Positions 15,083 to 24,594 of a DNA stretch of 44,178 nt are shown piece after piece. Position 1 is the stretch's first letter; each line of letters starts with the position of its first letter. The DNA comes from an uncultured Prevotellaceae bacterium. Its GTDB lineage: Bacteria; Bacteroidota; Bacteroidia; Bacteroidales; Bacteroidaceae. Made by a program: the position numbers and the translations under genes. The DNA lies in the NCBI GenBank assembly GCA_900315745.1, contig ONAG01000042.1:1-44178 (forward strand), read 5' to 3'. The notes under the pieces are model-generated. The model saw only the letters and a list, made by a program, of their open reading frames with translations. It did no database searches and had not been told where the DNA came from.

Positions 15083-17575
15083 ATGGAAAAATTCAAGAAA
15101 TTGTTGCCAGACCTCATTGCCATAATTGCATTTGTGGCAATTGCTTTCGCTTATTTTTTCCCTGCCGACTTTGAGGGAAGAATACTTTATCAACATGACA
15201 CGGCTGCTGGTAGAGGGGCAGGACAAGAGGCTCTTGAGTATTATACCCAGACGGGAGAACGTACTCGGTGGACTAATTCCACATTCAGTGGCATGCCCAC
15301 CTATCAGACGTCACCTTCCTATAACAGCACCGACAGCCTTGTGCAGGTGGTGAAAGCATATCACCTCTGGCTGCCCGACAATGTATGGTATGTCTTTGTC
15401 TATTTGCTTGGTTTCTATATCCTGCTTAGAGCATTCAATTTCAGACCTTTGCTTGCATCTCTTGGTGCCATCGTATGGGCTTTCTCATCCTATTTCTTCA
15501 TTATAATCGCTGCTGGACATATCTGGAAAGTATGGGCTTTGGCTTATTTGCCACCGATGATAGCAGGCATAGTATTGGCATATAGGGGGAAATACTTCTG
15601 GGGACTTGCTGTCACTGCATTGTTCGCTGCTTTCGAAGTGAATGCAAACCATGTGCAGATGACTTATTACTATCTCTTTGTCATTGCCTTCATGATAGTG
15701 GCTTTCCTCGTGGATGCGATTATGAAGAAGCAGGTAATGAGGTTCGTAAAGGCTACGGTTGTTTGCATCGTGGCAGCGGCTATTGGCATTTGCATCAATA
15801 TTTCCAACCTTTATCACACCTGGGAATATTCCAAGGAGACCATGCGAGGAAAGAGCGAACTGGTGAAGGAAAATAGTGCCAACCAGACTGACAGCGGACT
15901 TGAACGTGATTACATCACACAGTGGAGTTATGGGATAGGTGAGACCTGGACGCTTCTTGTACCTAATGTCAAGGGCGGTGCTTCTGTTCCATTGGCAAAT
16001 AATGAATTGGCGATGAAGAAAGCCAATCCTCAATATTATGGATTGTATGCGCAAATAGGACAATACTGGGGCGAACAGCCTGGAACCAGTGGACCTGTAT
16101 ATGTGGGGGCTTTCGTGGTCATGCTTTTTGTCCTCGGACTATTCATTGTAAAAGGACCAATGAAGTGGGCACTGCTTGCTGCCACCATCTTGTCTTTCAT
16201 GCTGTCATGGGGAAAGAATTTCATGGGATTGACAGATTTCTTCATCGATCATTTCCCAATGTATTCCAAATTCCGCACTGTGGCTTCCATATTGGTGATT
16301 GCTGAATTTACGATTCCTCTACTCGCCATGATGGCTCTAAAGAAAGTGGTGGATGAACCAGAACTTCTAAAGAAGCGTTTCAAGGCTCTTGTTGCTTCTT
16401 TCGTCATAACAGGTGGCGCTTGCCTTCTTTTCGCTCTTGCACCTACACTTTGCTTCTCCGACTTTGTCTCTTCGTCAGAAATGCAGGCTCTTAGCCAGTT
16501 CCCCTCCGACCAACTCGGACCATTGGTTGCCAACCTTCGAGAGGTGAGGGAGGCTATCTTTACTGCTGATGCATGGAGGTCGTTTGCCGTAATAGTGTTG
16601 GGTACCATCATGCTCTTGCTTTATCGCATAGGAAAGGTGAAGGCTTCTCACATGGTGCTTGTCATCATTCTGTTGTGCCTTGTAGATATGTGGACTGTGA
16701 ACAAACGCTATCTCAACGATGGTATGTTCGTGTCAAAGAGCATCAAGGAATTGCCTCAGCAGATGACTGCCACAGATGAGGAAATACTTAAAGACAAGAG
16801 CCTTGATTACAGAGTGCTTAATTTCGCAACCAATACTTTCAATGAAAACGAAACTTCCTTCTATCACAAGAGTATAGGTGGATACCATGCTGCAAAACTG
16901 AGACGGTATCAGGAATTGATAGAAGCACACATCCAACCGGAAATGATGGATGCCATGAGGGCTATCTCGGAGAAACAAGGCGACTTCACCCAAATTGCGG
17001 GTGATAGCTTGTATCCCGTTATCAACATGCTTAATGCCAAATATTTCGTGATGCCTCTGCAAGACGGAATGACAATGCCACTTAGAAATCCCTATGCCTT
17101 CGGCAATGCATGGTTTGTTGACAAAGTGCAATACGTTGCCAACGCAAATGAGGAGATAGATGGTGTGGGCAAGGTGGACTTGCACCATGTGGCTGTGGCT
17201 GATTCACAATTCAAGGAGGTGTTGGGAGAGAGCGCAGTCCAAGACTCTACTTCTGTTGTGAGCATTACCGCTTATCAGCCTAATAATCTGAAATACAAAG
17301 CCGAATCTAAAAATGGTGGTGTGTTGGTGTTCTCCGAGATTTATTATCCTGGCTGGACTGCTACGGTGGATGGTAAGCCCGTCGATATCGGTCGCGTGAA
17401 TTACGTTCTTAGGGCTATCAACATACCACAAGGAAAACATGACATCGAACTTGATTTCCATCCCACATCGGTGTCCAACACAGAGACTGTGGCTTACGTA
17501 GCAGAATGTCTGCTGTTGCTTGTGTTCATAGGTGGTGGAGTGATGGAATGGAGACGAAGAAAAAACAAATCTTGA
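15083..17575 (+). CDS. YfhO-family membrane protein
   Basis: An 830-residue polytopic protein matching the YfhO family of GT-C-like proteins. It has an N-terminal helix (LIAIIAFVAIAFAYFFP), an acidic loop with YQHDTAAGRGAG, many helices to about residue 560, and a soluble extracytoplasmic C-terminal domain (about 570-800) ending in a last helix and a basic tail. Conserved segments include FSGMPTYQT, GHIWKVWALAYLPP and FSEIYYPGWTATVDG. Gram-positive YfhO glycosylates lipoteichoic acid; in Bacteroidota the acceptor is unknown, and surface polysaccharide or protein glycosylation is inference. ATG 15083 begins directly before the first helix. fkp starts nine bp downstream, so the two form an operon. 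Confidence 0.88.
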   Translation: MEKFKKLLPDLIAIIAFVAIAFAYFFPADFEGRILYQHDTAAGRGAGQEALEYYTQTGERTRWTNSTFSGMPTYQTSPSYNSTDSLVQVVKAYHLWLPDNVWYVFVYLLGFYILLRAFNFRPLLASLGAIVWAFSSYFFIIIAAGHIWKVWALAYLPPMIAGIVLAYRGKYFWGLAVTALFAAFEVNANHVQMTYYYLFVIAFMIVAFLVDAIMKKQVMRFVKATVVCIVAAAIGICINISNLYHTWEYSKETMRGKSELVKENSANQTDSGLERDYITQWSYGIGETWTLLVPNVKGGASVPLANNELAMKKANPQYYGLYAQIGQYWGEQPGTSGPVYVGAFVVMLFVLGLFIVKGPMKWALLAATILSFMLSWGKNFMGLTDFFIDHFPMYSKFRTVASILVIAEFTIPLLAMMALKKVVDEPELLKKRFKALVASFVITGGACLLFALAPTLCFSDFVSSSEMQALSQFPSDQLGPLVANLREVREAIFTADAWRSFAVIVLGTIMLLLYRIGKVKASHMVLVIILLCLVDMWTVNKRYLNDGMFVSKSIKELPQQMTATDEEILKDKSLDYRVLNFATNTFNENETSFYHKSIGGYHAAKLRRYQELIEAHIQPEMMDAMRAISEKQGDFTQIAGDSLYPVINMLNAKYFVMPLQDGMTMPLRNPYAFGNAWFVDKVQYVANANEEIDGVGKVDLHHVAVADSQFKEVLGESAVQDSTSVVSITAYQPNNLKYKAESKNGGVLVFSEIYYPGWTATVDGKPVDIGRVNYVLRAINIPQGKHDIELDFHPTSVSNTETVAYVAECLLLLVFIGGGVMEWRRRKNKS

Positions 17576-17584
17576 TAACTGATA

Positions 17585-20425
17585 ATGAAAAAATTTCTTT
17601 CTCTGCCTCCTAATCTTGTGGGGTGTTTCCATCGAATTACAGGATACGATGAACATGATTGGTTCTGCTCCAATGATCCCGTGGGAAGAAAGTTGGGGAG
17701 TGGGGGAGGAACTACATGGTTGCTTCGTCAGTGTCATCAGCATCAAGCTCCAAATCTGGATTTCGAACAATGGCTTTCACAAGACAAGAAGCTTGTGCTG
17801 CACGCTGGTGGACAAAGCAGACGCCTGCCGGCATACGCTCCTTCTGGAAAGGTGCTGACACCAATACCCGTTTTCAGATGGGAACGTGGACAGGTGCTTT
17901 CGCAAGACTTGCTGTCGTTGCAAGTGCCCTTTTATGAGAGTATCATGAATGCTGCCCCAGAAGGCTTGCATACCATGATTGTGAGTGGCGATGTGATGAT
18001 AAGGACAACGCAACAACTGCCATTGATTCCCGATGCCGACGTGGTATGTTTCGGCTTGTGGTTGAGCGATGAGATAGCTACCGCACATGGCGTCTTTGTG
18101 GCTGACCGACGCTCTCCCTCCATGCTGAAGTGCATGTTGCAAAAACCATCGATGGAGAAGTTGGCTCTGCTCAGACACGACAATCTTTATCTCACGGACA
18201 TTGGCGTGTGGCTGCTCAGCGACAAAGCTGTCAAGTTGTTGGTGAAAAGAAGCGAGGTGGATGGACAAGTGGTGAATTACGACTTATATTCCACTTTTGG
18301 TTGCGCTCTCGGGCAACAACCCTCACTGGAGGACAAGGAAGTGAACGGACTGAAAGTGGTTGTCCTTCCTCTTGCTGGAGGGGAGTTCTATCATTACGGA
18401 ACAAGTCCCGAAATCATTTCCTCTACAATGCAAATTCAAAACCTGGTCAACGACCAAAGGGAAATAATGCATCATTCAGCAAAGCCACATCCTTCCATTT
18501 TCGTTCAAAACTCCCAAACTTGGATTCCCATTACCGACAGCAATAGGGATTTGTGGGTGGAAAACAGTTGTATTGCAGAGAGATGGAGCCTTTCTTGCGA
18601 AAACATAATCACGGGCGTGCCTGAAAACGATTGGGAAATTGATGTTTCTCCAGGACAATGCATAGACATAGTACCTTTGGGCGAAACTCAATGGGTGGTA
18701 CGACCATACGGCTTTCACGATGTGTTTAGAGGTGACCTCCATGATGCTGAAACATCATTCCTTGGTCGGCCGTTCTGCGAATGGGCACAAGAGAGGGGAG
18801 TGAGCATTGATGAAATAGATGATGCACAAGACTTGCAGAGTGCAAAATTGTTCCCTGTTGTGGATAGCGTCCACGACATGGGATTAGTGCTAAGATGGAT
18901 GACAAACCACCCTGAACTGGACGGAGGACGTATGATCTGGCAAAACGCAAGAAGAATCTCTGCCGACGACATAGCAGCTGAGGCAAATCTTGAAAGGCTT
19001 ACCTCGCAACGTGTGGACAACAGAAGACAGAATTGGCCGTTCATAGCAAGAAATCATGAAAGAAGTATTTTCTACCAGGTAGATCTCGACAATGCAGCAA
19101 GTGAATTTGCTGAATTCAACATAGCCGAGCCACATCCTTTGCCCGATGATGCTCCTCTCATGACAAAAATCCATGATGCAATGTTTAGGTCGAGATTACG
19201 TACATTGCGCGGCAAGCCTGGCGAGGAAATGGAAGCAAGGGCTTTCGAATTGTTGAAAAAGGGCTTGACAGAGACGGCTCTGAAAGACAGGCAGGCTCCT
19301 TCTTTCTCGGTGTATGAAGACCAAATCGTTTGGGGAAGAAGTCCTGTGAGAATCGACCTGGCGGGTGGGTGGACTGACACTCCGCCGTTTTGCCTTATGG
19401 AAGGTGGCAATGTGGTGAACATCGCAATAGAACTTAACGGACAACCTCCAATTCAGACGTATGTAAAACCGTGCAAGGAGCCTTGCGTCATTTTGAGAAG
19501 CATTGACTTGGGGGCTTCTGAGGTGGTTTCCACTTACGAACAACTGGCTGATTTCCACCACGTGGGGAGTCCTTTTTCCATTCCTAAGGCGGCTTTGGTG
19601 CTATCTGGATTCCATCCCAACTTCTCATCAGTGGAATATCGCTCTCTCGAAGAACAGTTGAATCATTTTGGCTGTGGCATAGAGATAACATTGCTCTCTG
19701 CTATACCGGCTGGCAGCGGACTTGGCACAAGCAGCATTCTCGCAGCTACAGTTCTTGGTGCATTAAATGATTTCTGCGGCCTTTCATGGGACAAGAATGA
19801 ATTGGGACATCGCACACTTGTGCTTGAACAATTGCTTACAACAGGTGGAGGATGGCAAGACCAATTTGGTGGATTGTTGCATGGCGCCAAATTGTTGCTG
19901 ACAGAGAAGGGCTTCTCCCAATGCCCAGTGGTGAGATGGTTGCCTGATGACGTTTTCAACTTGCCTGAGTACCGACCTTGCCATTTGCTATTCTATACTG
20001 GCATAACACGTACGGCAAAGAACATACTTTCTGAAATCGTCAGGAAGATGTTCCTCAACCATCATTCTCAGTTGGCTTGCTTGCGTGAGATGAAGGCACA
20101 TGCCATTGACATGTATGAGGCAATTCAGCGAAATGATTTCGAACGAATGGGACTTCTTGTGAAAAAGACATGGACGCAAAACCAAAAGCTCGATGCTGGT
20201 ACAAATCCGCCTGAGATAGAGGCTCTTACCACAATGATAGATGACTTGTGCCTTGGGTATAAACTGCCAGGGGCCGGCGGAGGAGGATTCCTCTATATGG
20301 TGGCAAAGGACCCGGAGGCTGCTGCGCGTATTAAAAAAATATTGATGGGAAATAGGTTGAATGCCAATTCCAGATTTGTGGACATGGCTCTTAGCAAGAC
20401 GGGATTGCAAGTTAGCAGGAGTTGA
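17585..20425 (+). CDS. fkp: Bifunctional fucokinase / fucose-1-phosphate guanylyltransferase
   Basis: A 946-residue protein close in length to Bacteroides fragilis Fkp (949). The N-terminal half is the GTP:fucose-1-phosphate guanylyltransferase: LGSGGGT at about 37-43 and LHAGGQSRRLPAYAPSGK at about 72-89 (nucleotide and phosphate binding). The C-terminal half is a GHMP-family kinase: VRIDLAGGWTDTPP near 591, the ATP-binding PAGSGLGTSS near 709, and KLPGAGGGG near the end. It converts free L-fucose to fucose-1-phosphate and then GDP-fucose, used in Bacteroidales to fucosylate capsule and glycoproteins. The YfhO gene immediately upstream fits a glycan role. The gene appears intact. Confidence 0.97.
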   Translation: MKKFLSLPPNLVGCFHRITGYDEHDWFCSNDPVGRKLGSGGGTTWLLRQCHQHQAPNLDFEQWLSQDKKLVLHAGGQSRRLPAYAPSGKVLTPIPVFRWERGQVLSQDLLSLQVPFYESIMNAAPEGLHTMIVSGDVMIRTTQQLPLIPDADVVCFGLWLSDEIATAHGVFVADRRSPSMLKCMLQKPSMEKLALLRHDNLYLTDIGVWLLSDKAVKLLVKRSEVDGQVVNYDLYSTFGCALGQQPSLEDKEVNGLKVVVLPLAGGEFYHYGTSPEIISSTMQIQNLVNDQREIMHHSAKPHPSIFVQNSQTWIPITDSNRDLWVENSCIAERWSLSCENIITGVPENDWEIDVSPGQCIDIVPLGETQWVVRPYGFHDVFRGDLHDAETSFLGRPFCEWAQERGVSIDEIDDAQDLQSAKLFPVVDSVHDMGLVLRWMTNHPELDGGRMIWQNARRISADDIAAEANLERLTSQRVDNRRQNWPFIARNHERSIFYQVDLDNAASEFAEFNIAEPHPLPDDAPLMTKIHDAMFRSRLRTLRGKPGEEMEARAFELLKKGLTETALKDRQAPSFSVYEDQIVWGRSPVRIDLAGGWTDTPPFCLMEGGNVVNIAIELNGQPPIQTYVKPCKEPCVILRSIDLGASEVVSTYEQLADFHHVGSPFSIPKAALVLSGFHPNFSSVEYRSLEEQLNHFGCGIEITLLSAIPAGSGLGTSSILAATVLGALNDFCGLSWDKNELGHRTLVLEQLLTTGGGWQDQFGGLLHGAKLLLTEKGFSQCPVVRWLPDDVFNLPEYRPCHLLFYTGITRTAKNILSEIVRKMFLNHHSQLACLREMKAHAIDMYEAIQRNDFERMGLLVKKTWTQNQKLDAGTNPPEIEALTTMIDDLCLGYKLPGAGGGGFLYMVAKDPEAAARIKKILMGNRLNANSRFVDMALSKTGLQVSRS

Positions 20426-20471
20426 GTTTGCTAAAATTGATTGTATTGTTCTACATTAAAAGGTGATACTT

Positions 20472-22283
20472 ATGAAAAAACAAATGTTGCTTGTGGGTGT
20501 GATGATGCTATCATTGGCAATGCAAGCTGAAGAAATGCCTTTGTTGGGCAATGTGATGGGACGGCAAGGGATGTCTCTCAATGGAAAATGGAATTATATT
20601 GTGGATGTTCAGGAGGAGGGATTCTACGACTATAGGATGAATGAGAATAGATGGGGATTCTTCATTAACGCCAAACCGCAACGGCCAGAAGACCTTATTG
20701 AATATGATTTCGACAAATCGCCCACCATTAATGTTCCTGGTGACTGGAACACTCAGGATGACAGGCTGTTCTTCTATGAAGGATGCGTGTGGATGAAAAG
20801 GGATTTCAATTATACACGCAAATCGGGGCATCGTGCAATTTTGTATTTTGGGGCAGTAAACTATGATGCTGTGGTTTATGTCAATGGGAAAAAGGTGGGG
20901 CATCATGAAGGTGGCTTCACTCCTTTCAATTTTGACGTGACCGATGTGTTGGTTGATGGCTCCAATTTCGTGATAGTGAAAATAGACAACAAACGAAAGG
21001 CTGAGAGCGTGCCAACACTTATATTCGATTGGTGGAACTATGGAGGCATCACCAGAGATGTAACATTGCTCGATGTGCCAAATGTTTTCATCGAAAACTA
21101 TTCGCTCCAATTGCTTAGTCTCGAAGGAAGGAGAATTGGATTCTCAGTGAAGTTGAATACCGCAGAGGCGGGTAGGGAAGTGCGCTTGTCCATCCCTGAA
21201 CTGAAAATCAAGAAGAACATCGTAACGGATGCTGAAGGCAAGGCAGTGCTTTTCATGAAGGCAAAGCCTCAACTTTGGTCCCCAGATAACCCAAAGTTGT
21301 ACGACGTGTCGATAGTCATGGATGGTGACACTATCTGTGACAAAATAGGATTCAGAAAGATTGAGACTCGGGGAAAGCAAATATTGCTGAATGGTGAACC
21401 TGTCTTTCTTAGGGGTATCAGCATTCACGAGGAGAAAGCGTTTGGTGGCGGAAGGGCAAATGGGAAAGAGGATGCACAACTGCTGCTCTCGTGGGCTAAG
21501 GATTTAGGATGCAATTTTGTCAGACTTGCTCATTACCCCCACAATGAATGGATGGTGCGCGAGGCTGAACGCATGGGCATCATGGTGTGGTCTGAAATAC
21601 CATGCTACTGGACTGTGGCATGGGATAATCCTGCTACGCTTGAGAATGCGCGTAGGCAATTGCGCGACATGATAGAACGTGACATTAACCGAGCAAATGT
21701 CATAATATGGAGTATCGCCAACGAGACACCGCATTCCAATGCGCGTGACATTTTCCTTACCAAACAGGCACAATACGCACATCAACTTGATTCCACACGA
21801 CTCATTAGCATGGCAATGGAGGTGACAGGCGCTTCCAACTATGTGAATCGTCTGAACGACAATATGAACAAATATGTTGACGTTGTAAGCTTCAACCAAT
21901 ATGTGGGTTGGTATCGTGATGTTCACGATGCTCCTAAAATGAAATGGGAGATACCTTATGATAAACCTGTCATAATAAGTGAGTTTGGAGGTGGTGCTAA
22001 ACAAGGTTACAGAGGGGCGAAAAACCAAAGATGGACAGAGGATTTCCAAGCAAACCTTTATGAAGAGAATTTGAAAATGATTGACAAAATTGAAGGGCTT
22101 GCTGGAACTTCTCCTTGGATTCTGAAGGATTTCCGCTCTCCCAGAAGGGTCTTGCCCGAAATTCAAGACTATTACAATCGAAAAGGTTTGGTGGGCGACA
22201 ATGGTAAAAGGAAAATGGCTTTTGATGTGCTCAAGGCATGGTATGCAACCAAAGCAGAGGCTTATTCCAAGAAGAAGCCATGA
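20472..22283 (+). CDS. Secreted GH2 glycosidase, beta-glucuronidase-like
   Basis: A 603-residue protein with a signal peptide (about 1-19). GH2 domains are in order: sugar-binding jelly roll (about 35-205), Ig-like domain (about 208-300), TIM barrel (about 303-595). The acid/base is in IWSIANETP (Glu418) and the nucleophile in IISEFGG (Glu504). A later N-R-K triplet (YNRKGLV, about 569-571) sits where beta-glucuronidases carry the NxK motif that binds the uronate carboxylate, so a glucuronidase or related uronidase is plausible. Other GH2 enzymes share this region, so substrate is not proven. No SusC/SusD pair is adjacent. Start chosen at ATG 20472, directly before the signal sequence. Confidence 0.88.
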   Translation: MKKQMLLVGVMMLSLAMQAEEMPLLGNVMGRQGMSLNGKWNYIVDVQEEGFYDYRMNENRWGFFINAKPQRPEDLIEYDFDKSPTINVPGDWNTQDDRLFFYEGCVWMKRDFNYTRKSGHRAILYFGAVNYDAVVYVNGKKVGHHEGGFTPFNFDVTDVLVDGSNFVIVKIDNKRKAESVPTLIFDWWNYGGITRDVTLLDVPNVFIENYSLQLLSLEGRRIGFSVKLNTAEAGREVRLSIPELKIKKNIVTDAEGKAVLFMKAKPQLWSPDNPKLYDVSIVMDGDTICDKIGFRKIETRGKQILLNGEPVFLRGISIHEEKAFGGGRANGKEDAQLLLSWAKDLGCNFVRLAHYPHNEWMVREAERMGIMVWSEIPCYWTVAWDNPATLENARRQLRDMIERDINRANVIIWSIANETPHSNARDIFLTKQAQYAHQLDSTRLISMAMEVTGASNYVNRLNDNMNKYVDVVSFNQYVGWYRDVHDAPKMKWEIPYDKPVIISEFGGGAKQGYRGAKNQRWTEDFQANLYEENLKMIDKIEGLAGTSPWILKDFRSPRRVLPEIQDYYNRKGLVGDNGKRKMAFDVLKAWYATKAEAYSKKKP

Positions 22284-22382
22284 AACCTTCATGGATGCCA
22301 ATAATCAATAAAAAATGCTATTAAAAAATGTTAATTACGCAATAAGTTCTTAATGAAGTGCCCAAAATCTGAGAATATTTGC

Positions 22383-22390
22383 TATATTTG
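22383..22390 (+). promoter_or_regulatory. Promoter -7 box for the mini sorting-domain gene
   Basis: TATATTTG matches TAnnTTTG, 29 bp before ATG 22419. It suggests that this tiny gene has its own promoter. The -33 box is not evident. Confidence 0.5.
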
Positions 22391-22418
22391 CACATTGAGA
22401 AAATAAAAATAAGCGCTT

Positions 22419-22727
22419 ATGACAAATAAAATATTGGCTTTCTTACTGTTTGCTGCCCTTCTTGTGGGAACGCCTACATGCGCTTCCGCAGAAAACGCTA
22501 TAGAAATCATCGACAATGAAATGCAAAACACAGCCATCTCAGTGTCGGAATCCATCCTGCATGTAACAGGGGCTAATGGATTGGTACTTGAGGTGTACAA
22601 TGTAGCTGGAGTGAGGGTGATGAGCGTCAAAGTGGAGGGGCAGGACAAAAAATATGAGCTCAACTTCCCCAAAGGCTGTTATATCGTGAAAGTAGGGAAA
22701 TTGGTAAGGAAGATTTCCATACGATAG
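22419..22727 (+). CDS. Orphan T9SS type A sorting-domain mini-protein
   Basis: A 102-residue protein: signal peptide 1-24 (CASA-EN) followed by about 78 residues of which nearly all resemble a T9SS type A C-terminal sorting domain. Features are SVSESILHV, then LEVYNVAGVRV (the usual V-Y-[ND]-x-x-G motif), FPKGCYIVKVG and a basic end (LVRKISIR). There is no passenger domain. It has a promoter box upstream and a strong terminator downstream, so it looks like a real single-gene unit and not a gene fragment. It may be a small surface peptide, a decoy or a regulator of secretion; these are inference. Other window proteins (14169, 34690) end similarly. Confidence 0.78.
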   Translation: MTNKILAFLLFAALLVGTPTCASAENAIEIIDNEMQNTAISVSESILHVTGANGLVLEVYNVAGVRVMSVKVEGQDKKYELNFPKGCYIVKVGKLVRKISIR

Positions 22728-22751
22728 GATGGCATGAATTTTGATCTTTTG

Positions 22752-22802
22752 GGCATGGACATCTTGCTTCATCATCTTGATTGAGGTGTCCATGCCTTTT
22801 TT
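22752..22802 (+). terminator. Rho-independent terminator after the mini-protein gene
   Basis: GGCATGGACA (22752-22761) pairs with TGTCCATGCC (22787-22796), followed by six T. It separates the mini-protein transcript from the ECF sigma gene at 22830. Confidence 0.85.
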
Positions 22803-22829
22803 ATGTATATTTAGTGACAAGATAGTGGG

Positions 22830-23378
22830 ATGATGGCATTCGATGAGAAAAAGATCGTTGAACAGTTGTCGGATTCCAAGACACAAAGACAGGCATTCGA
22901 GTGTATTGTCAGACAGTATGGCGAGTCGCTGTATTGGAAAATCAGACGTATTGTGCTCATTCATGAGGATGCTGACGATGTGCTGCAAAATACCTTTATA
23001 AAAGCATGGATCAATTTGCAAGACTTCAGAAACTTGTCAAAAATATCAACATGGCTTTATCGCATAGCGATAAACGAATCGCTCGACTTCCTTAGAAAGA
23101 AAAAACACCTGCAAGATATTAGTGTGGATGAGGCTGCCAGTGTGGGCAACATGCTTATGGCTGATGAATTCTTTGACGGCGACGATGCTCAGGCGTTGTT
23201 GCAAGAGGCTATTGCAAGTTTGCCTGATGTGCAGAAAACAGTGTTCACACTTAGGTATTATGATAATATGAAATATGGGGAAATAAGCAAGGTCTTGGGT
23301 ACGTCAGAAGGAGCTTTGAAAGCCTCATATCATATTGCTGTGCAAAAGGTTACAGCATATCTAAAAGATCGCCAATAA
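22830..23378 (+). CDS. ECF-type RNA polymerase sigma factor, no adjacent anti-sigma
   Basis: A 182-residue sigma factor: region 2 at about residues 20-92 (HEDADDVLQNTFIKAW; STWLYRIAINESLDFLRKKK) and region 4 at about 122-176 (LPDVQKTVFTLRYYDNMKYGEISKVLGTSEGALKASYHIAVQKV). The start is ATG 22830 or the adjacent ATG 22833. The next gene is an alcohol dehydrogenase, so no membrane anti-sigma partner is visible. In Porphyromonas gingivalis an orphan ECF factor (SigP) works with PorX/PorY to control T9SS genes. Whether this one is equivalent is open, but it lies beside a T9SS sorting-domain gene. Confidence 0.9.
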   Translation: MMAFDEKKIVEQLSDSKTQRQAFECIVRQYGESLYWKIRRIVLIHEDADDVLQNTFIKAWINLQDFRNLSKISTWLYRIAINESLDFLRKKKHLQDISVDEAASVGNMLMADEFFDGDDAQALLQEAIASLPDVQKTVFTLRYYDNMKYGEISKVLGTSEGALKASYHIAVQKVTAYLKDRQ

Positions 23379-23401
23379 TAATTATTTAAAAACTAATAAC
23401 T

Positions 23402-24583
23402 ATGAAAGATTTTAACTTCTTTGCACCCACAGAAATCGTCTTCGGTAAAAATTCTGAAGAACAATTGGCTTCCATGATAAAAAAATACGGAGGCAACAAG
23501 GTGCTTGTGCATTATGGTGGTAAGAGTGCAAAACAGTCAGGATTGCTTGACAAGGTTTGTGAAGGCTTGAATTTGGCAGGAATCAGTCATGTGGAACTGG
23601 GTGGAGTGGTGCCAAACCCCCGTCTGTCGTTAGTGAAAGAGGGCATTCGCATCTGTCGTGAAGAGAATGTTGACTTTATACTTGCCGTAGGAGGTGGCAG
23701 CGTAATCGACTCTGCAAAGGCTATCGGTTATGGCGTGGGATATGATGGCGAACCATGGGACTTCTGGATGGGAAAGGCTGTTCCCCAGTCGTGTCTCCCT
23801 ATAGGCGTGGTGCTTACCATACCTGCAGCAGGGTCTGAAATGAGCAATAGCTGTGTCATCACCAATGATGAAAACAACGACAAGCGTGGCATAAACAGCA
23901 ACTTGTGCAGATGCAAGTTCTGCATAATGAATCCCGAACGTACGTTTACTTTGCCTACATACCAGACGGCGGCAGGGGCTACCGACATAATGATGCATAC
24001 CATGGAGCGCTATTTTACCGTTCATGATGACATGACGCTGACGGATGCTTTGGCAGAGGCTCTGCTACGAACGGTGAAGGATAGTGCTTTGGAGGTCATG
24101 CGAAATCCTAATGACTATAGGAACAGGGCTCAGATAATGTGGGCTGGCAGCCTGTCGCACAATGACTTGATGGAGTGTGGCTCGGCAAAGGACTTCGCAA
24201 CCCATAAGTTGGAGCACGAACTTAGTGCCATGTTTGATGTCACCCATGGAGCAGGTTTGGCTGCCATTTGGGGAAGTTGGGCACGATACGTGCTGCCTGG
24301 ACATGAGGCTCGATTCGCTCGCTTTGCAGTGAATGTCATGGGGGTGGAAAATGACTTTACGGATATCAGACGCACGGCAGAGAAAGGTATAGAGGCTACA
24401 GAAGCTTTCTTTGCTTCGTTGGGAATGCCGACAAGCATACATCAGCTCCTTGGACGTGACATCACCGATGATGAGATTGAGGAGATGGCAAGAAGGGCAA
24501 GTCATGATGACCAAATCACTCTTGGCAATATTCGTGTGCTCAAGCGTGAAGATATGGTTGCCATATACCGCCTTGCCAAATAG
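23402..24583 (+). CDS. Iron-containing alcohol dehydrogenase (butanol dehydrogenase type)
   Basis: A 393-residue group III alcohol dehydrogenase. The N-terminal nucleotide-binding domain has the AVGGGSVIDSAKA motif (about residues 97-109) and the C-terminal helical domain carries the metal ligands in GATDIMMHTME, FATHKLEHELSA and DVTHGAGLA (Asp and three His). FNFFAPTEIVFGKNSEEQL at the start is typical of YqhD/BdhA-type, usually NADPH-dependent, aldehyde reductases. It probably reduces short-chain aldehydes in fermentation or detoxification. It lies 23 bp after the sigma gene and 11 bp before the MATE transporter gene, so these may form one transcript. Confidence 0.93.
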   Translation: MKDFNFFAPTEIVFGKNSEEQLASMIKKYGGNKVLVHYGGKSAKQSGLLDKVCEGLNLAGISHVELGGVVPNPRLSLVKEGIRICREENVDFILAVGGGSVIDSAKAIGYGVGYDGEPWDFWMGKAVPQSCLPIGVVLTIPAAGSEMSNSCVITNDENNDKRGINSNLCRCKFCIMNPERTFTLPTYQTAAGATDIMMHTMERYFTVHDDMTLTDALAEALLRTVKDSALEVMRNPNDYRNRAQIMWAGSLSHNDLMECGSAKDFATHKLEHELSAMFDVTHGAGLAAIWGSWARYVLPGHEARFARFAVNVMGVENDFTDIRRTAEKGIEATEAFFASLGMPTSIHQLLGRDITDDEIEEMARRASHDDQITLGNIRVLKREDMVAIYRLAK

Positions 24584-24594
24584 CGGTTCTTCTA

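Noticed and set aside
15485-16063. 192-codon minus-strand ORF within the YfhO gene
   Set aside because: Antisense shadow; the plus-strand frame has the family motifs and membrane helices.
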